In this document: positions 1 through 7,986 of the stretch, piece after piece
How positions within the stretch are numbered: position 1 is the stretch's first letter
Layout of the letters: each line of letters opens with the position of its first letter
NCBI RefSeq assembly: GCF_000269985.1
Contig: NC_016109.1
Coordinates: 8,149,001-8,213,000, forward strand
Length of the DNA stretch: 64,000 bases
Reading direction: 5' to 3'
DNA from: Kitasatospora setae KM-6054
Lineage (GTDB): Bacteria > Actinomycetota > Actinomycetes > Streptomycetales > Streptomycetaceae
Translations under genes and position numbers: made by a program
The notes under the pieces: model-generated
Databases searched by the model: none
What the model saw: the letters and a program-made list of their open reading frames with translations, nothing else
What the model was told of the DNA's origin: nothing

Positions 1-1029
1 CGACTGCGGGGTGCCGCTGCAGCTGTCGGAGAGCGTTCCGCTGGTCGCGCAGGCCTTGTCACGGCCGACCGCCCAGAAGGCGAGCAACTGGATGCCCTTG
101 GAGGCGGCGAACGACTCCAGGGTCTGCGCGTTCGCGGTGGAGAACACCTCGGAGGTGGTGTCGTTGACCCCGATCATCGGGGTGTTGCCCTCCATCGCCC
201 ACAGCTGGTCGGAGGTCTTGGACGTCCAGATCTGGCCGAGCTGGGTGTGCAGGCCGTTGGCGGCGCTGATCGCGGCCTGGCCCATGTCCATCGGCGAGCC
301 GTAGTCCATCGTCATGATGTTGACGGCGTTGACGGTCAGGCCGCGGCTCTTCGCGTTGGTCAGCAGGCTGATCGAGTTGGATTCGAGACCCGAAGGACTC
401 ACCGGCAGCGTGTAGTTGACGTCCAGCCGCTTGCCCGCCGCCGCCTGGGCCTGCTGGAGTGCGGCGAGGGCCTGGTTGCGGCGGTCGTTGGCGGCGGTGT
501 CGTTCAGCGCGCCGCCCTCGATGTCCAGGTCGATCCTGGTCAGGTTGAGCGCGTCCACCACTCGCTTGTACTGCGCCTGCAGCGCGGAGACGCTGCCGCA
601 CGCCTGCCCCAGTTCGGTGCCGGAGGCGCCGCCGAAGCTGGCGATCACGTCGCCGCCGGCCGCCCGGTGGGCGTTGACCGCGTTGGTCCAACCGGCGTCC
701 GTGATGGAGGTGTTGCCGTTGAACGTGGCGTTGCAGCTGCCGTCGCTGATCACGAAGGCCAGCGTGACGTACTTCAGCCCGCCGTTGTTGCGGGCGTCCG
801 CCAGCGTGTTCGGCGAGTTCCAGGTCTCCAGGTACGGCGCCGCGTAGTGCGCTGGGAAGCCCGGCCCGGCGTTGGCCGCAGCCGAGGCCGGGCCGGCGCC
901 GCTCACCAGCAGGCCGGCCACCGTGGCGGGCAGCGCGACGGCGGCGGCGGTCGCGCGCAGCAGGGTGCGGGCCCGGGTGCGGGTCTGGGCCCCGGTGAGG
1001 GAATGGGTGCGGGTGTGTGCGCGGATCAA
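1..1029 (-). CDS. Secreted GH18 chitinase-like enzyme (3' end cut off by window)
   Basis: Hydrolyses chitin or related beta-1,4-GlcNAc polymers outside the cell. At least 343 residues are visible and the frame stays open to base 1, so the C-terminus lies outside the window. A TTG start at 1029 follows a GAGGAG ribosome site; the first ~50 residues are an Arg-rich n-region, a hydrophobic core and an ASA-type cleavage site. The GH18 strand-4 signature DLDIE is at residues 167-171, with E171 as the expected catalytic acid. The domain resembles the catalytic part of the chitinase at 47971-49923 but has no binding or FnIII domains in the part seen. A DasR-like site lies about 145 bp upstream. Confidence 0.88.
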   Translation of the reverse strand, partial: MIRAHTRTHSLTGAQTRTRARTLLRATAAAVALPATVAGLLVSGAGPASAAANAGPGFPAHYAAPYLETWNSPNTLADARNNGGLKYVTLAFVISDGSCNATFNGNTSITDAGWTNAVNAHRAAGGDVIASFGGASGTELGQACGSVSALQAQYKRVVDALNLTRIDLDIEGGALNDTAANDRRNQALAALQQAQAAAGKRLDVNYTLPVSPSGLESNSISLLTNAKSRGLTVNAVNIMTMDYGSPMDMGQAAISAANGLHTQLGQIWTSKTSDQLWAMEGNTPMIGVNDTTSEVFSTANAQTLESFAASKGIQLLAFWAVGRDKACATSGTLSDSCSGTPQS

Positions 1030-1173
1030 GGCGGCTCCTCGTGGGGGAAACGTTCACTCGTTCATGAAGTGAACGCGAAGCGATGCCTGAGAGGGTGTCC
1101 GGAGTGGTCCGGGCAGGGCGGCGCGTCCTCCTGATGGAGGATCAGTGGTGGTGGCCATTAGCCCTGGCGGCTT

Positions 1174-1185
1174 TGGTCTGGACCT
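1174..1185. promoter_or_regulatory. DasR-like (dre) element in chitinase upstream region
   Basis: TGGTCTGGACCT reads AGGTCCAGACCA on the chitinase strand and is close to the palindromic core TGGTCTAGACCA of the N-acetylglucosamine-responsive repressor DasR, known to control Streptomyces chitinase genes. It sits in the 398-bp gap between the chitinase and the divergent cupin gene, so it could affect either; the chitinase is the natural target. Binding is inferred from the match only. Confidence 0.55.
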
Positions 1186-1427
1186 TTTTCAAGACGTGAA
1201 GTTAGGGGCGTCTGCGCGGTCACGTCAACCCCCCGTACGTACAGGACTCGAAGGCTGTATGCGGAGCGCTCGAAGGCGGGAAGGGCGGGCCGAGCGGTGG
1301 CTCGGATCCGTCCGGCGCCGGTTTTTGCCAAACGGTCGACCACTTCGGGCGGCTGGCCGGATAGCTTCCGAACATCCGTCGAAACCTGGTGCGCGAGGCC
1401 CTGGGGCCTCGCGGGGAGGAGTGTGTC

Positions 1428-1733
1428 GTGAACCCGATCGACCTGGCGGAGGCAGCCGCCGAACTGCCGCTGGCATGGAACTCGCGCGCGCTGGCCCGGG
1501 TGGGGGAAGCCTCCGTGAAGGTGCTGCGGATGGACGACCTGCCGCTGTCGGCGGAGTGCCACGAGGTGGACGAGGCCCTGCTCGTCCTGGACGGCCGCCT
1601 GGAGTTGGAGGTGGACGGTGCGCCACTGACGGTTCGCGCCGGCGAACTGTGCGTGGTCGCGGCGGGCGCTGTGCATGCTGTCCGGCCCGGGAGCCGTGGC
1701 ACATTGGTGATCGTGGAGGCGGCCGAGGGGTGA
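1428..1733 (+). CDS. Small cupin-domain protein
   Basis: A 101-aa single-domain cupin. GTG at 1428 follows GGGGAGGAG at the right spacing. The fold is recognisable from a conserved block near residues 45-60 (CHEVDEALLVLDGRLELEVDG) and the second motif around AGELCVVAAGAVHAV, which supplies a terminal His typical of cupin metal sites. Proteins of this size are usually sugar-binding, isomerase-like or small-molecule sensing, and the substrate cannot be read from sequence. It is monocistronic and divergent from the chitinase. No signal peptide, so cytoplasmic. Confidence 0.8.
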   Translation: MNPIDLAEAAAELPLAWNSRALARVGEASVKVLRMDDLPLSAECHEVDEALLVLDGRLELEVDGAPLTVRAGELCVVAAGAVHAVRPGSRGTLVIVEAAEG

Positions 1734-1734
1734 T

Positions 1735-1790
1735 GGTCGAGGGCTGGCGGTCGAAGGGTGACGGTCGAGGGCTGGCGGTCGAAGGGTGAC
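1735..1790. repeat. 28-bp perfect tandem duplication after the cupin gene
   Basis: Two head-to-tail copies of a 28-bp unit (1735-1762 and 1763-1790) follow the cupin stop codon, and a third copy begins but breaks off after GGTC. Each unit itself contains two imperfect copies of GGTCGARGG. No coding role is apparent; slippage is the likely origin. Confidence 0.85.
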
Positions 1791-1868
1791 GGTCAGGGGG
1801 CGGGGGGTGGTGGGCGGTGCGCGGGGTGGGTCGCTGTTGACCGCCGGGGTGGGGCGTGCCTAGATTGT

Positions 1869-1882
1869 ATTTGCTTGCAAAT
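1869..1882. promoter_or_regulatory. Candidate MarR-type operator
   Basis: ATTTGCTTGCAAAT is a palindrome with 6-bp perfect arms and a 2-bp centre in an AT-rich island unlike the surrounding GC-rich DNA. It is about 135 bp upstream of the nitroreductase-hemerythrin gene whose downstream neighbour is a MarR regulator. MarR proteins bind short palindromes of this kind; assignment to this MarR is inference. Confidence 0.45.
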
Positions 1883-2018
1883 GTAAATCGACGGCGGCGC
1901 GCCATGCCGCGCCGTGTGGCGCCGCGCCATACGGCGCTGTGCTCTGCGGTGTCGCGCGAGCGATGCCTGGTCGCGCTGTGCCGCGTTGCGTCGCGGGAAA
2001 CGGGGAGGGCACACCACC

Positions 2019-2903
2019 ATGGCTGAGGACTTCAACCGGCAGGTCATCGCACAGTTCCGGGCGAACGGCGGCAAAGTCGAGGGATTCCCCGACCTCCTGC
2101 TGCTCACTGCCGCCGGCCGGCGCACCGGCCGGCCCCGCACCACGCCGCTGGCCTACCGCGAGGACGCCGGACGCTACCTGGTGTTCGGCTCCAACGGGGG
2201 TGCCGCCGCGCACCCGCTCTGGTACCACAACGTGCTCGCCGCAGGCGGCGGCACCGTCGAACTGTCCGACGGGGAGGACGGCATCGTCGCCCTCGCGGTC
2301 CGCCCCGTCGAACTCGCCCCGGACGAACGCGCCCGCCAGTACGTCGAGCAGGCCCGTCGCGTTCCCAGCTTCGCCGAGTACGCCGATCGGGCCGACCTTG
2401 CCGACCGGGTCATTCCGGTGATCGCCCTGCACCCCCTCGACCTGGCCGGCGACCCCGGGCTGCCCGCCGCGATCGTCGCCGGACTCCGGCTCCACCACGA
2501 GGATCTGCGCCGCCAACTCGCCGACCTGCGTGCCCGTCTGGACGGTGCCGACCCGCTGCCCGGCCCCGACCTTGCCGCCCAGTTGCGCGAACGCTGCTTG
2601 AGCTTCTGCCACGGACTCGACATGCACCACATCCGCGAGGAGGGCGCCTTCACCGCCTTCGAACGCCGATACCCGCAACTGACCCCCGCGATCACCCGGC
2701 TGCGCGCCGACCACCGCACCGTCGCCGACGCGCTCGCCCGCTTCGAGGCCCACCTCGCGGCGCCCGTCGACCCCGCCGGCCAGGCCTCCGGCCCCGCCGT
2801 CCTGCGCGCCGAACTCGACCGGCTCACCGAGGGACTGGAAGCGCACTTCGCCTACGAGGAGGAACACCTGATCGCCACGTCCGCCCCGCACCCGGAGCGC
2901 TGA
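2019..2903 (+). CDS. Deazaflavin-dependent nitroreductase (DUF385)-hemerythrin fusion
   Basis: A 294-aa two-domain protein. Residues ~1-143 match the deazaflavin (F420)-dependent nitroreductase/DUF385 family, with the typical LLTAAGRRTGRPRTTPL strand and the GSNGGAAAHPLWYHN loop. Residues ~150-290 form a hemerythrin HHE four-helix bundle, with HH near LRLHHEDL, HGLDMHHIREE, an HRT motif and the final FAYEEEHL supplying likely di-iron ligands. The ATG at 2019 was chosen over upstream ATGs because the family starts here and GGGGAGGG precedes it. The fusion suggests redox or O2/NO handling linked to F420H2. The MarR gene follows 81 bp downstream and may be co-transcribed. Confidence 0.87.
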   Translation: MAEDFNRQVIAQFRANGGKVEGFPDLLLLTAAGRRTGRPRTTPLAYREDAGRYLVFGSNGGAAAHPLWYHNVLAAGGGTVELSDGEDGIVALAVRPVELAPDERARQYVEQARRVPSFAEYADRADLADRVIPVIALHPLDLAGDPGLPAAIVAGLRLHHEDLRRQLADLRARLDGADPLPGPDLAAQLRERCLSFCHGLDMHHIREEGAFTAFERRYPQLTPAITRLRADHRTVADALARFEAHLAAPVDPAGQASGPAVLRAELDRLTEGLEAHFAYEEEHLIATSAPHPER

Positions 2904-2984
2904 GCGGCCGTCCGGTACGGTGAGGCCCGGTTCGTTGCTACCGTCGGCGGACCGGACCTCTACGCGTACCGACCAGGAGGGCGC

Positions 2985-3521
2985 ATGGCCGGCCCGTCCA
3001 CCCCACCTGCCGGGGGTGCCCCGCGAGGGGGCGAAGGCGCGGCGGGCGGTGCAGGCAGCGCGAACCCCGTTGGCCTCGGCGCGGACGACGCCGTCCGGGC
3101 CATGCTGCTGCTGATGCCAAGGGTCGCCGCCAGGGTCAAGCGGACCGCCGTGCCCGAGGCGCTGGCCGGGTTCCAACTCGCGCCCCGTCACCTGTCGCTG
3201 CTGTCCTACCTGGTCTTCGACGGCCCGATGCCGGTCGGCGCGCTCGCCGAACGCCTCGAAGTCGCGCACACCACCGCCAGCCTGATGGTCGGTGACCTCG
3301 CTCGCCAGGGCGTTCTGGACCGCAATTCCGACCCGGCTGACCGGCGGCGCACCATCGTCTCGCTGACCGCCGACCCCGCCACCCGTACCGCGATCGAACG
3401 CTGGCTCGCCAACGGCTCCGCCTCCTGGCAGGCCGCGTTCGCCCCGCTCACCCCCGCCGAACGCGCCCTCTTCGTTCGCACCATGGCCGCCTACGAGCAG
3501 GGCACCGCAGGCGGTGCCTGA
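2985..3521 (+). CDS. MarR-family transcriptional regulator
   Basis: A 178-aa protein with a Gly/Ala-rich N-terminal extension of about 30 residues, then a winged helix: recognition helix around GALAERLEVAHTTASLMVGDL and the wing signature DPADRRRTIVSLT. ATG at 2985 is preceded by AGGAGG. MarR repressors act as dimers and usually sense phenolics or oxidants, and often control an adjacent oxidoreductase. The nitroreductase-hemerythrin gene just upstream, with a palindrome ahead of it, is the likely target. Confidence 0.9.
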   Translation: MAGPSTPPAGGAPRGGEGAAGGAGSANPVGLGADDAVRAMLLLMPRVAARVKRTAVPEALAGFQLAPRHLSLLSYLVFDGPMPVGALAERLEVAHTTASLMVGDLARQGVLDRNSDPADRRRTIVSLTADPATRTAIERWLANGSASWQAAFAPLTPAERALFVRTMAAYEQGTAGGA

Positions 3522-3777
3522 ACGCCGCTCGCTTCGGCTCCCGCCGCAGGACGGCCGTGCCGTCCGCCGCGAGCGTGGACCGGGCACCGCCTCCCGCGGG
3601 GAGGGGCAGGCCCGTGACGGACGCGGGGCAGAGCAACGCCGGCCGTGCCGCCCCGTGCGCGCAGTGGCGACAGAGGTGTCGGCGCAGGGTGCTGCGATGG
3701 GCGGGCGCACATCGCAGCACTGATTCCTCCGCCTGCCCGAGGTCTCGGTCGTCCTTCAGTGTTGCCGCGTCTTCGCG

Positions 3778-4311
3778 ATGCTGGACGCTGTCCTGAGCCC
3801 GAACTGGGGGGACAGGTACTACTCGTGCGACTCGCGCTGGGCGCCCGGCGAGGTGATGTCCTTGATGCGGGATGGCAGCGGAAACGCGCATTCGATTGTC
3901 TTTGCGGAGGCCGGGGTCTTCGCTCGTGGGTTCAACCACGAATCCATCCTGAGCCGGTACCGGCGGAAATCGGCGGAGTCGTGGCCCGGATTGCTCGACG
4001 GGGTGCCGGAGGCCACGGTGTGCTTCTGGCCTGAGACGGCCGACGCCGCCTGGTGTGGCGACAACTTCGCGCCCGGGCCGGACGGCGGCGGTGCTGCCGC
4101 GCTGTTCCAGTTGCTTTTGGACGGCAGTCCCGAGGTGTACCAGAGCTTCGCGGAGGACTGTCACGAGACGGACCTTGATCTTCATGCCGTCCGCCATGTG
4201 TACGTCCTGCGGCCGTTCGCGTCGGACGTCGTCCGGACACTGAACCCGAAGCTTGAGCTCGCCGAACTCGCCGGTTGCATCGCGGAGGTCGGCTACCGGG
4301 CCGGTATGTGA
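3778..4311 (+). CDS. Hypothetical protein of actinobacterial unknown family
   Basis: A 177-aa acidic soluble protein; I recognise no catalytic domain. It begins with LDAVLSPNWGDRYYS and contains a tryptophan/glycine-rich stretch (SRWAPGEVMSLMRDGSGN) that I recall from hypothetical proteins scattered through Streptomyces, but no function is known to me. No clear ribosome site is seen ahead of ATG 3778 and it may be leaderless. The 255 bp upstream (3522-3777) hold nothing I can name. Base composition is slightly less GC-rich than its neighbours, and the gene borders a gene-poor island with a large inverted repeat, consistent with acquisition by transfer. Confidence 0.7.
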   Translation: MLDAVLSPNWGDRYYSCDSRWAPGEVMSLMRDGSGNAHSIVFAEAGVFARGFNHESILSRYRRKSAESWPGLLDGVPEATVCFWPETADAAWCGDNFAPGPDGGGAAALFQLLLDGSPEVYQSFAEDCHETDLDLHAVRHVYVLRPFASDVVRTLNPKLELAELAGCIAEVGYRAGM

Positions 4312-4595
4312 GCCTCCGTGCTCGGGGTGTCGTGGGACCGCGCTGAGCGGCGGGGCTCCAAACAGCCGAAGAGCCAGCCGACCATCACCCGCCTAGCGGT
4401 CGCACCGAGTGCCATGGCGGTTGCGGTAGTCGGTGCAGTCGCGCCCCAGCGCACCGCGGGCCTGCTGAGCACTGCGCGCATGTTCGCCGTCATGTATTCC
4501 TCCGATTGTCTGATGAAAAATCAAAATCATTGAATTTCCATGGCCTTGTATCGTCCTGGCGCTCACTGGATCCAAGGTTCACTGATCGGCGAGGC

Positions 4596-4673
4596 GCTGT
4601 CTCTGGAGGTAGGTTCCGTCTTTTCGGTGGGGCTGGCTACACCGAAAAGACGGAACCTACCTCCAGAGACAGC
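4596..4673. repeat. 34-bp perfect inverted repeat (hairpin, 10-nt loop)
   Basis: Arms 4596-4629 and 4640-4673 are exact reverse complements around the loop GGGCTGGCTA. The arms are only moderately GC-rich (AGGTTCCGTCTTTTCGG in the middle), unusual here. No T-run follows, so a simple intrinsic terminator is only one option. A two-ended relic of a small mobile element, a transcribed RNA hairpin or a bidirectional terminator are alternatives. Confidence 0.9.
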
Positions 4674-4813
4674 AGATGTGCGGCTGACTACCTTGAGGGC
4701 ATGCGAACTCTTGTCGGAGTGAAAACGAAGAAGATGTGGCGCGGCGCCGTACGGTGGCTCACGACTCGCCTGGCGGCTGGGTTCCGCCGTGTGGCGTCCC
4801 TGCTGTCAGGACC

Positions 4814-4861
4814 GGTCCCGGTCCCGGTCCCGGTCCCGGTCCCGGTCCCGGTCCCGGTCCC
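4814..4861. repeat. (GGTCCC)8 hexanucleotide tandem repeat
   Basis: Eight perfect copies of GGTCCC followed by degenerate GGGTCC units. It is prone to slippage and lies in the gene-poor island, so length variation should not affect a known gene. Confidence 0.9.
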
Positions 4862-5050
4862 GGGTCCGGGTCTGGTCTTGGCTCCGGCTCTCGGTGGCCG
4901 CTCGGGCGCGGGCGACGGTGGACGGCCGCCGTCTCGGGGTAGCACCCGCGCAGGCCCGGCCCCGGTTGCCCGCGTGCGGGGGCGGCGGTCCGCCATCGGG
5001 CTCTGCGGGGCCGCCCTCTGGGCGGCGGGAGCTGATGCAGCGTCAGTCGC

Positions 5051-5920
5051 TCAGTTCGTCTGCGGTAGTCCGCCGCCGAGTGTGGCCAGGACGTACGGCC
5101 AGGCCGCCGTGCCCAGGCGGGCGTCCGCTTTCGGGCCGCCGCCGTGTTCGAAGACCAGGGACGGGGGCAGCGGCGACTCGCCTGGCAGCAACAGGCGGTG
5201 GCCGGCCTCCGGGTCGGTGAGCAAGCGGACGGACGCGTCGGCGGCTTCGCGTCGGGCGCGCAGCTGCTCGGCGAACGGCAGCGAGGGCCACATCGCGTCC
5301 GCGCCGCCCGCGATCAGTAGCAGGTCGGCACGGGCCCGCTCCACCGGGATCGTCGCGGCGGGCAGCGCGTCGGCGAACGTCCGCTCGCTCTGCTCGTACC
5401 AGCCGCGGATGGCGGCCGGGGTGCCCTCCGGCTCGGTGGGCGTCCAGGTCTCGTCCATCGGAACGAACGGCAGTGGCTGCCCGCGCCACGTCCAGCACGA
5501 GCGGAACGGGCGGTTCGCACCGTCCGCGCCCGGTCCCACGTTGCACCACACCAGGGAGGTCGGTGCCAGTGCCACCACCGCGTCCACCCGCGGGTCGTGC
5601 ACCGCTGTCAGCAGGGAGGCCTCTGCACCCTTCGACGTCCCGAGGAAGCCGATCCGCCGCGCTCCTTCCGCCCGCAGCAGGTCGACCGCCGCCGTGAAGG
5701 TCTCCAACGGGACTTCACACACTCCCGGCGGCTGCCCCGGCCCGCCGAACCAGCGGAACGTCAGCACGTCGAACCCTGCTGCGGCCAGCACCCGGGCCCG
5801 GGCTAGCTCCACCCGCCCGCTTGACCCCGACAGCACCACCACCCCGACGTCACTCCCTCCGACCGGCGTGCACCGTACTCCCTCCCAAGGCGCCGTCACC
5901 GCGCGCTCGACGACCTCCAC
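5051..5920 (-). CDS. Acyl-CoA thioesterase/BAAT-type alpha/beta hydrolase
   Basis: An alpha/beta hydrolase related to the C-terminal domain of bile acid-CoA:amino acid acyltransferases and acyl-CoA thioesterases. The nucleophile elbow GTSKGAE (S96 with this start) is the family signature; GGADAMWPS supplies the acidic residue and AGHRL the histidine. The RWFGGPGQPPG loop is also typical. The start is uncertain: GTG at 5920 has a GGGGAG site and fits the length of relatives (289 aa), while a TTG at 5989 would add 23 residues. Single gene, cytoplasmic; likely cleaves acyl thioesters or esters. Confidence 0.8.
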   Translation of the reverse strand: MEVVERAVTAPWEGVRCTPVGGSDVGVVVLSGSSGRVELARARVLAAAGFDVLTFRWFGGPGQPPGVCEVPLETFTAAVDLLRAEGARRIGFLGTSKGAEASLLTAVHDPRVDAVVALAPTSLVWCNVGPGADGANRPFRSCWTWRGQPLPFVPMDETWTPTEPEGTPAAIRGWYEQSERTFADALPAATIPVERARADLLLIAGGADAMWPSLPFAEQLRARREAADASVRLLTDPEAGHRLLLPGESPLPPSLVFEHGGGPKADARLGTAAWPYVLATLGGGLPQTN

Positions 5921-6156
5921 CCGTCCATCTCCCCTGTACCAGTTCCGGTTCAAGACCCCACCCTCACCCGTCTTCGGTACGCCTGGCAAGCGCCGCTCGG
6001 ACGACGGGGCGAGAGCGGGTTCCCACCGGGGAACGCGGCGTGTGGCGAACGCCCCGGCGAACGGGCACCGGAGGCGGAAGGGAGGCCGATCCCGCCGTCG
6101 GCGCGGCCGGTTAGTCTGCCGGAGGGGCCGGGGCGTATGCCGGGAAGGGGAAGACC

Positions 6157-6816
6157 GTGGGGTTCAGGACAAGCCTGCTGGTCTATACCGATGGCGACGT
6201 GGCTGACCGCCCGAGAACGGTCAGCCCTGCCGGCCCGGCGGACCTCGGGCGGACCACCACGATGCTGCGGCGGCTGCTACCAGGTTGCGCGATCGAGCTC
6301 ATGGGTCCGGCCTCCCTCGCAGAAGGTATGTGGCCGCCCTTCGGGCGGGTTTGCGCGGGGAGCTTTCCCGGGATCGACGTCATCTGTGCGCAGCGACTGG
6401 TCGGTGAACGGCCGTCCGCACTCCCTGTCCGGCTGATCGCCGCCAGCGCCGGTCGGCGGCTGGTGGCGCACTCCATGCACAGCGTCGTCGACTGGTCCGC
6501 CTTCGGGGTCTGGGAGGACCGGCGGCTGGTCCGTTCACTGAGTCTCTGTCCGGACGAGGGGATCATCGAGGACATCGGCGAACCGCTCCTCTTCGAGGTT
6601 CCGTACCAGGAGGCCGACCGAGCCGTCGTCGGCGACTCCTGGCCTGACCGGGCCGAGGACCCGAACGCGCTGCCCTTCCACGCCCTGGCACTGGGCGCGG
6701 ATGCGCTGCGCGCCCTGTGCAGGATCAACCTGACCGGCCCACCGGGTCCCACCGACATCGACACCGCGGCCGTCGGGCTGCACGACTTCCTGATGCGCGG
6801 TCCGATCACGGATTGA
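6157..6816 (+). CDS. Conserved hypothetical protein
   Basis: A 219-aa protein starting with GTG 6157 after GGGAAGGGGAAG. The opening TSLLVYTDGDVADRP resembles, from memory, the uncharacterised actinobacterial DUF6928-type family; I cannot confirm this. No enzyme motif, signal peptide or membrane segment is evident. It contains a WEDRRLVRSLSLCPDEGIIEDIG stretch, suggesting an alpha/beta fold. It lies between the BAAT-type hydrolase (divergent) and a methyltransferase in the same direction, 69 bp away. Confidence 0.75.
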   Translation: MGFRTSLLVYTDGDVADRPRTVSPAGPADLGRTTTMLRRLLPGCAIELMGPASLAEGMWPPFGRVCAGSFPGIDVICAQRLVGERPSALPVRLIAASAGRRLVAHSMHSVVDWSAFGVWEDRRLVRSLSLCPDEGIIEDIGEPLLFEVPYQEADRAVVGDSWPDRAEDPNALPFHALALGADALRALCRINLTGPPGPTDIDTAAVGLHDFLMRGPITD

Positions 6817-6885
6817 GCCGGCCGGTGCCTGTGGATCCGCGGGACACTGCCGGCGGCGTGGTTGGGCTGTGGCAGGGTCGGAGTT

Positions 6886-7557
6886 ATGCCCTTCGACCAC
6901 AACGACCACTACCACCGCCTTTTGCTGCGGCACCTCCCCGTAGGCTCTCGGACCGCGCTCGACGTCGGCTGCGGGACGGGCCGCTTCGCACGGCGACTGG
7001 CCGCGCGGGGAGTGGAGGTGGACGCCGTCGACCCCTCGGCGGAGGCGATCGAGGCGGCCCGGGCGGTCACGTCCGCCGCAGAGGGGCCGGCGCCGAGGTT
7101 CCGGTGCGAGGACGCCACCCGGGCCGAACTACCCTCCGGGCACTACGACTTCGTCTCCTGCCTGGCCAGCCTGCACCACATGCCGTTCGAGACCGTCCGG
7201 GCGCTGCGCGATTCGCTGGCCCCGGGCGGGGTGCTGGTCATCCTCGGCTGCTACCCCGAGAAGTCGCGCACGGACTGGCTGTGGAGCCTGGCCGCCGTCC
7301 CCGTCAATGCGGCCGCGCGCGCCGTCGTCGCGTTCATCGAACGGGCCCGCCGCACCCGTCCGACCGGCCCGAACGCGGTACGGGCACCGGTCGCCCCGCC
7401 GACGATGACCTACGCATGGACGCGGCAGGAGGCCGCCAGGCTGCTGCCCGGTGCGCGGATGCGGCGGCTGCTCTTCTGGCGCTACCTGCTGCTCTACCGA
7501 GCCCCGGCCGGAGCGGATCCGCGCCCGGCGGCCGCCCCGGTGTCCGGTACCGCGTAG
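6886..7557 (+). CDS. Class I SAM-dependent methyltransferase
   Basis: A 223-aa methyltransferase (methyltransf_11/UbiE-like). SAM-binding motif I is LDVGCGTGRFARRLA near residue 28-42, followed by the acidic VDAVDPS end of strand 2 and the FVSCLASLHHM motif IV region. The C-terminal third carries a hydrophobic helix typical of lipid or small-molecule methyltransferases. ATG 6886 was preferred over an upstream ATG because homology begins with the histidine-rich DHNDHYHRLLLRHL. Substrate unknown. Confidence 0.88.
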   Translation: MPFDHNDHYHRLLLRHLPVGSRTALDVGCGTGRFARRLAARGVEVDAVDPSAEAIEAARAVTSAAEGPAPRFRCEDATRAELPSGHYDFVSCLASLHHMPFETVRALRDSLAPGGVLVILGCYPEKSRTDWLWSLAAVPVNAAARAVVAFIERARRTRPTGPNAVRAPVAPPTMTYAWTRQEAARLLPGARMRRLLFWRYLLLYRAPAGADPRPAAAPVSGTA

Positions 7558-7612
7558 CCTCCTGCACGCGGGCAGCGCCGGCAGTCGCCGGGCGTACGGA
7601 CAGAACGGCACA

Positions 7613-7986
7613 TTGCCGATCAGTACGCTGCTGCTCGGCGTCTGTCCGGGGCCGCCGCAGTGCACGGCCACCCACACGTACCTCTTCGTGGACGGCCTCG
7701 ACCTGATCAGCCGCAGCAACGTCAACGCCCGCGGTGCCGTGCCGGGACGGCTGCTGCGCCCCGGCGGCCAGCTCTGGCCGACCGACCGGGCCCGCACCGT
7801 GGACGTGATGGAGGCGGGGCGGGGGAGGAAGTGGGTGCGGCAGTCGGGTTCCGGGGGCGGATGGTGGTCTGGAGCGGACTGATGTACCCCGGGGCCGACG
7901 ACCGGATCGTTGAGGAGGTCCGCTTCGAGCTGTGGCAGTACCTGGGCGAGCTCGAACGGGCCCTGCGCGCGATGGAGCGCTGGTGA
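7613..7986 (+). pseudogene. Frameshifted hypothetical gene
   Basis: Two protein-like segments lie in different frames. The first (from about TTG 7613) reads LPISTLLLGVCPGPPQCTA and TYLFVDGLDLISRSNV and runs to TVDVMEAG; the second, one frame over, reads MVVWSGLMYPGADDRIVEEV and ends at TGA 7984-7986. The switch falls in the G-rich tract at about 7815-7830, so a single-base indel separates them. Either a recent pseudogene, an assembly error in the G tract, or programmed slippage. Function unknown. Confidence 0.6.

Larger units (their letters stand above)
4312..5050. other. Gene-poor island
   Basis: About 740 bp without a convincing gene. It contains an AT-rich stretch near 4490-4560, a 34-bp perfect inverted repeat, and a hexanucleotide tandem repeat. 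Open frames here translate to PG, TG or RS dipeptide runs and are rejected. Composition and structure differ from the rest of the window and suggest an insertion or deletion scar. Confidence 0.6.

Noticed and set aside
1737..1800. CRISPR or att site at the 28-bp repeat
   Set aside because: Simple head-to-tail duplication with no spacer, integrase or tRNA nearby.
4688..4996. Minus-strand ORF with (GT)n dipeptide run
   Set aside because: Repeat-encoded low complexity over the GGTCCC array; no ribosome site and no homology-like sequence.
4506..6206. 566-codon plus-strand open frame
   Set aside because: It runs through the hexanucleotide repeat and antisense to the BAAT-type hydrolase, with Arg/Pro/Ser-rich sequence and no recognisable fold; a GC-bias artefact.
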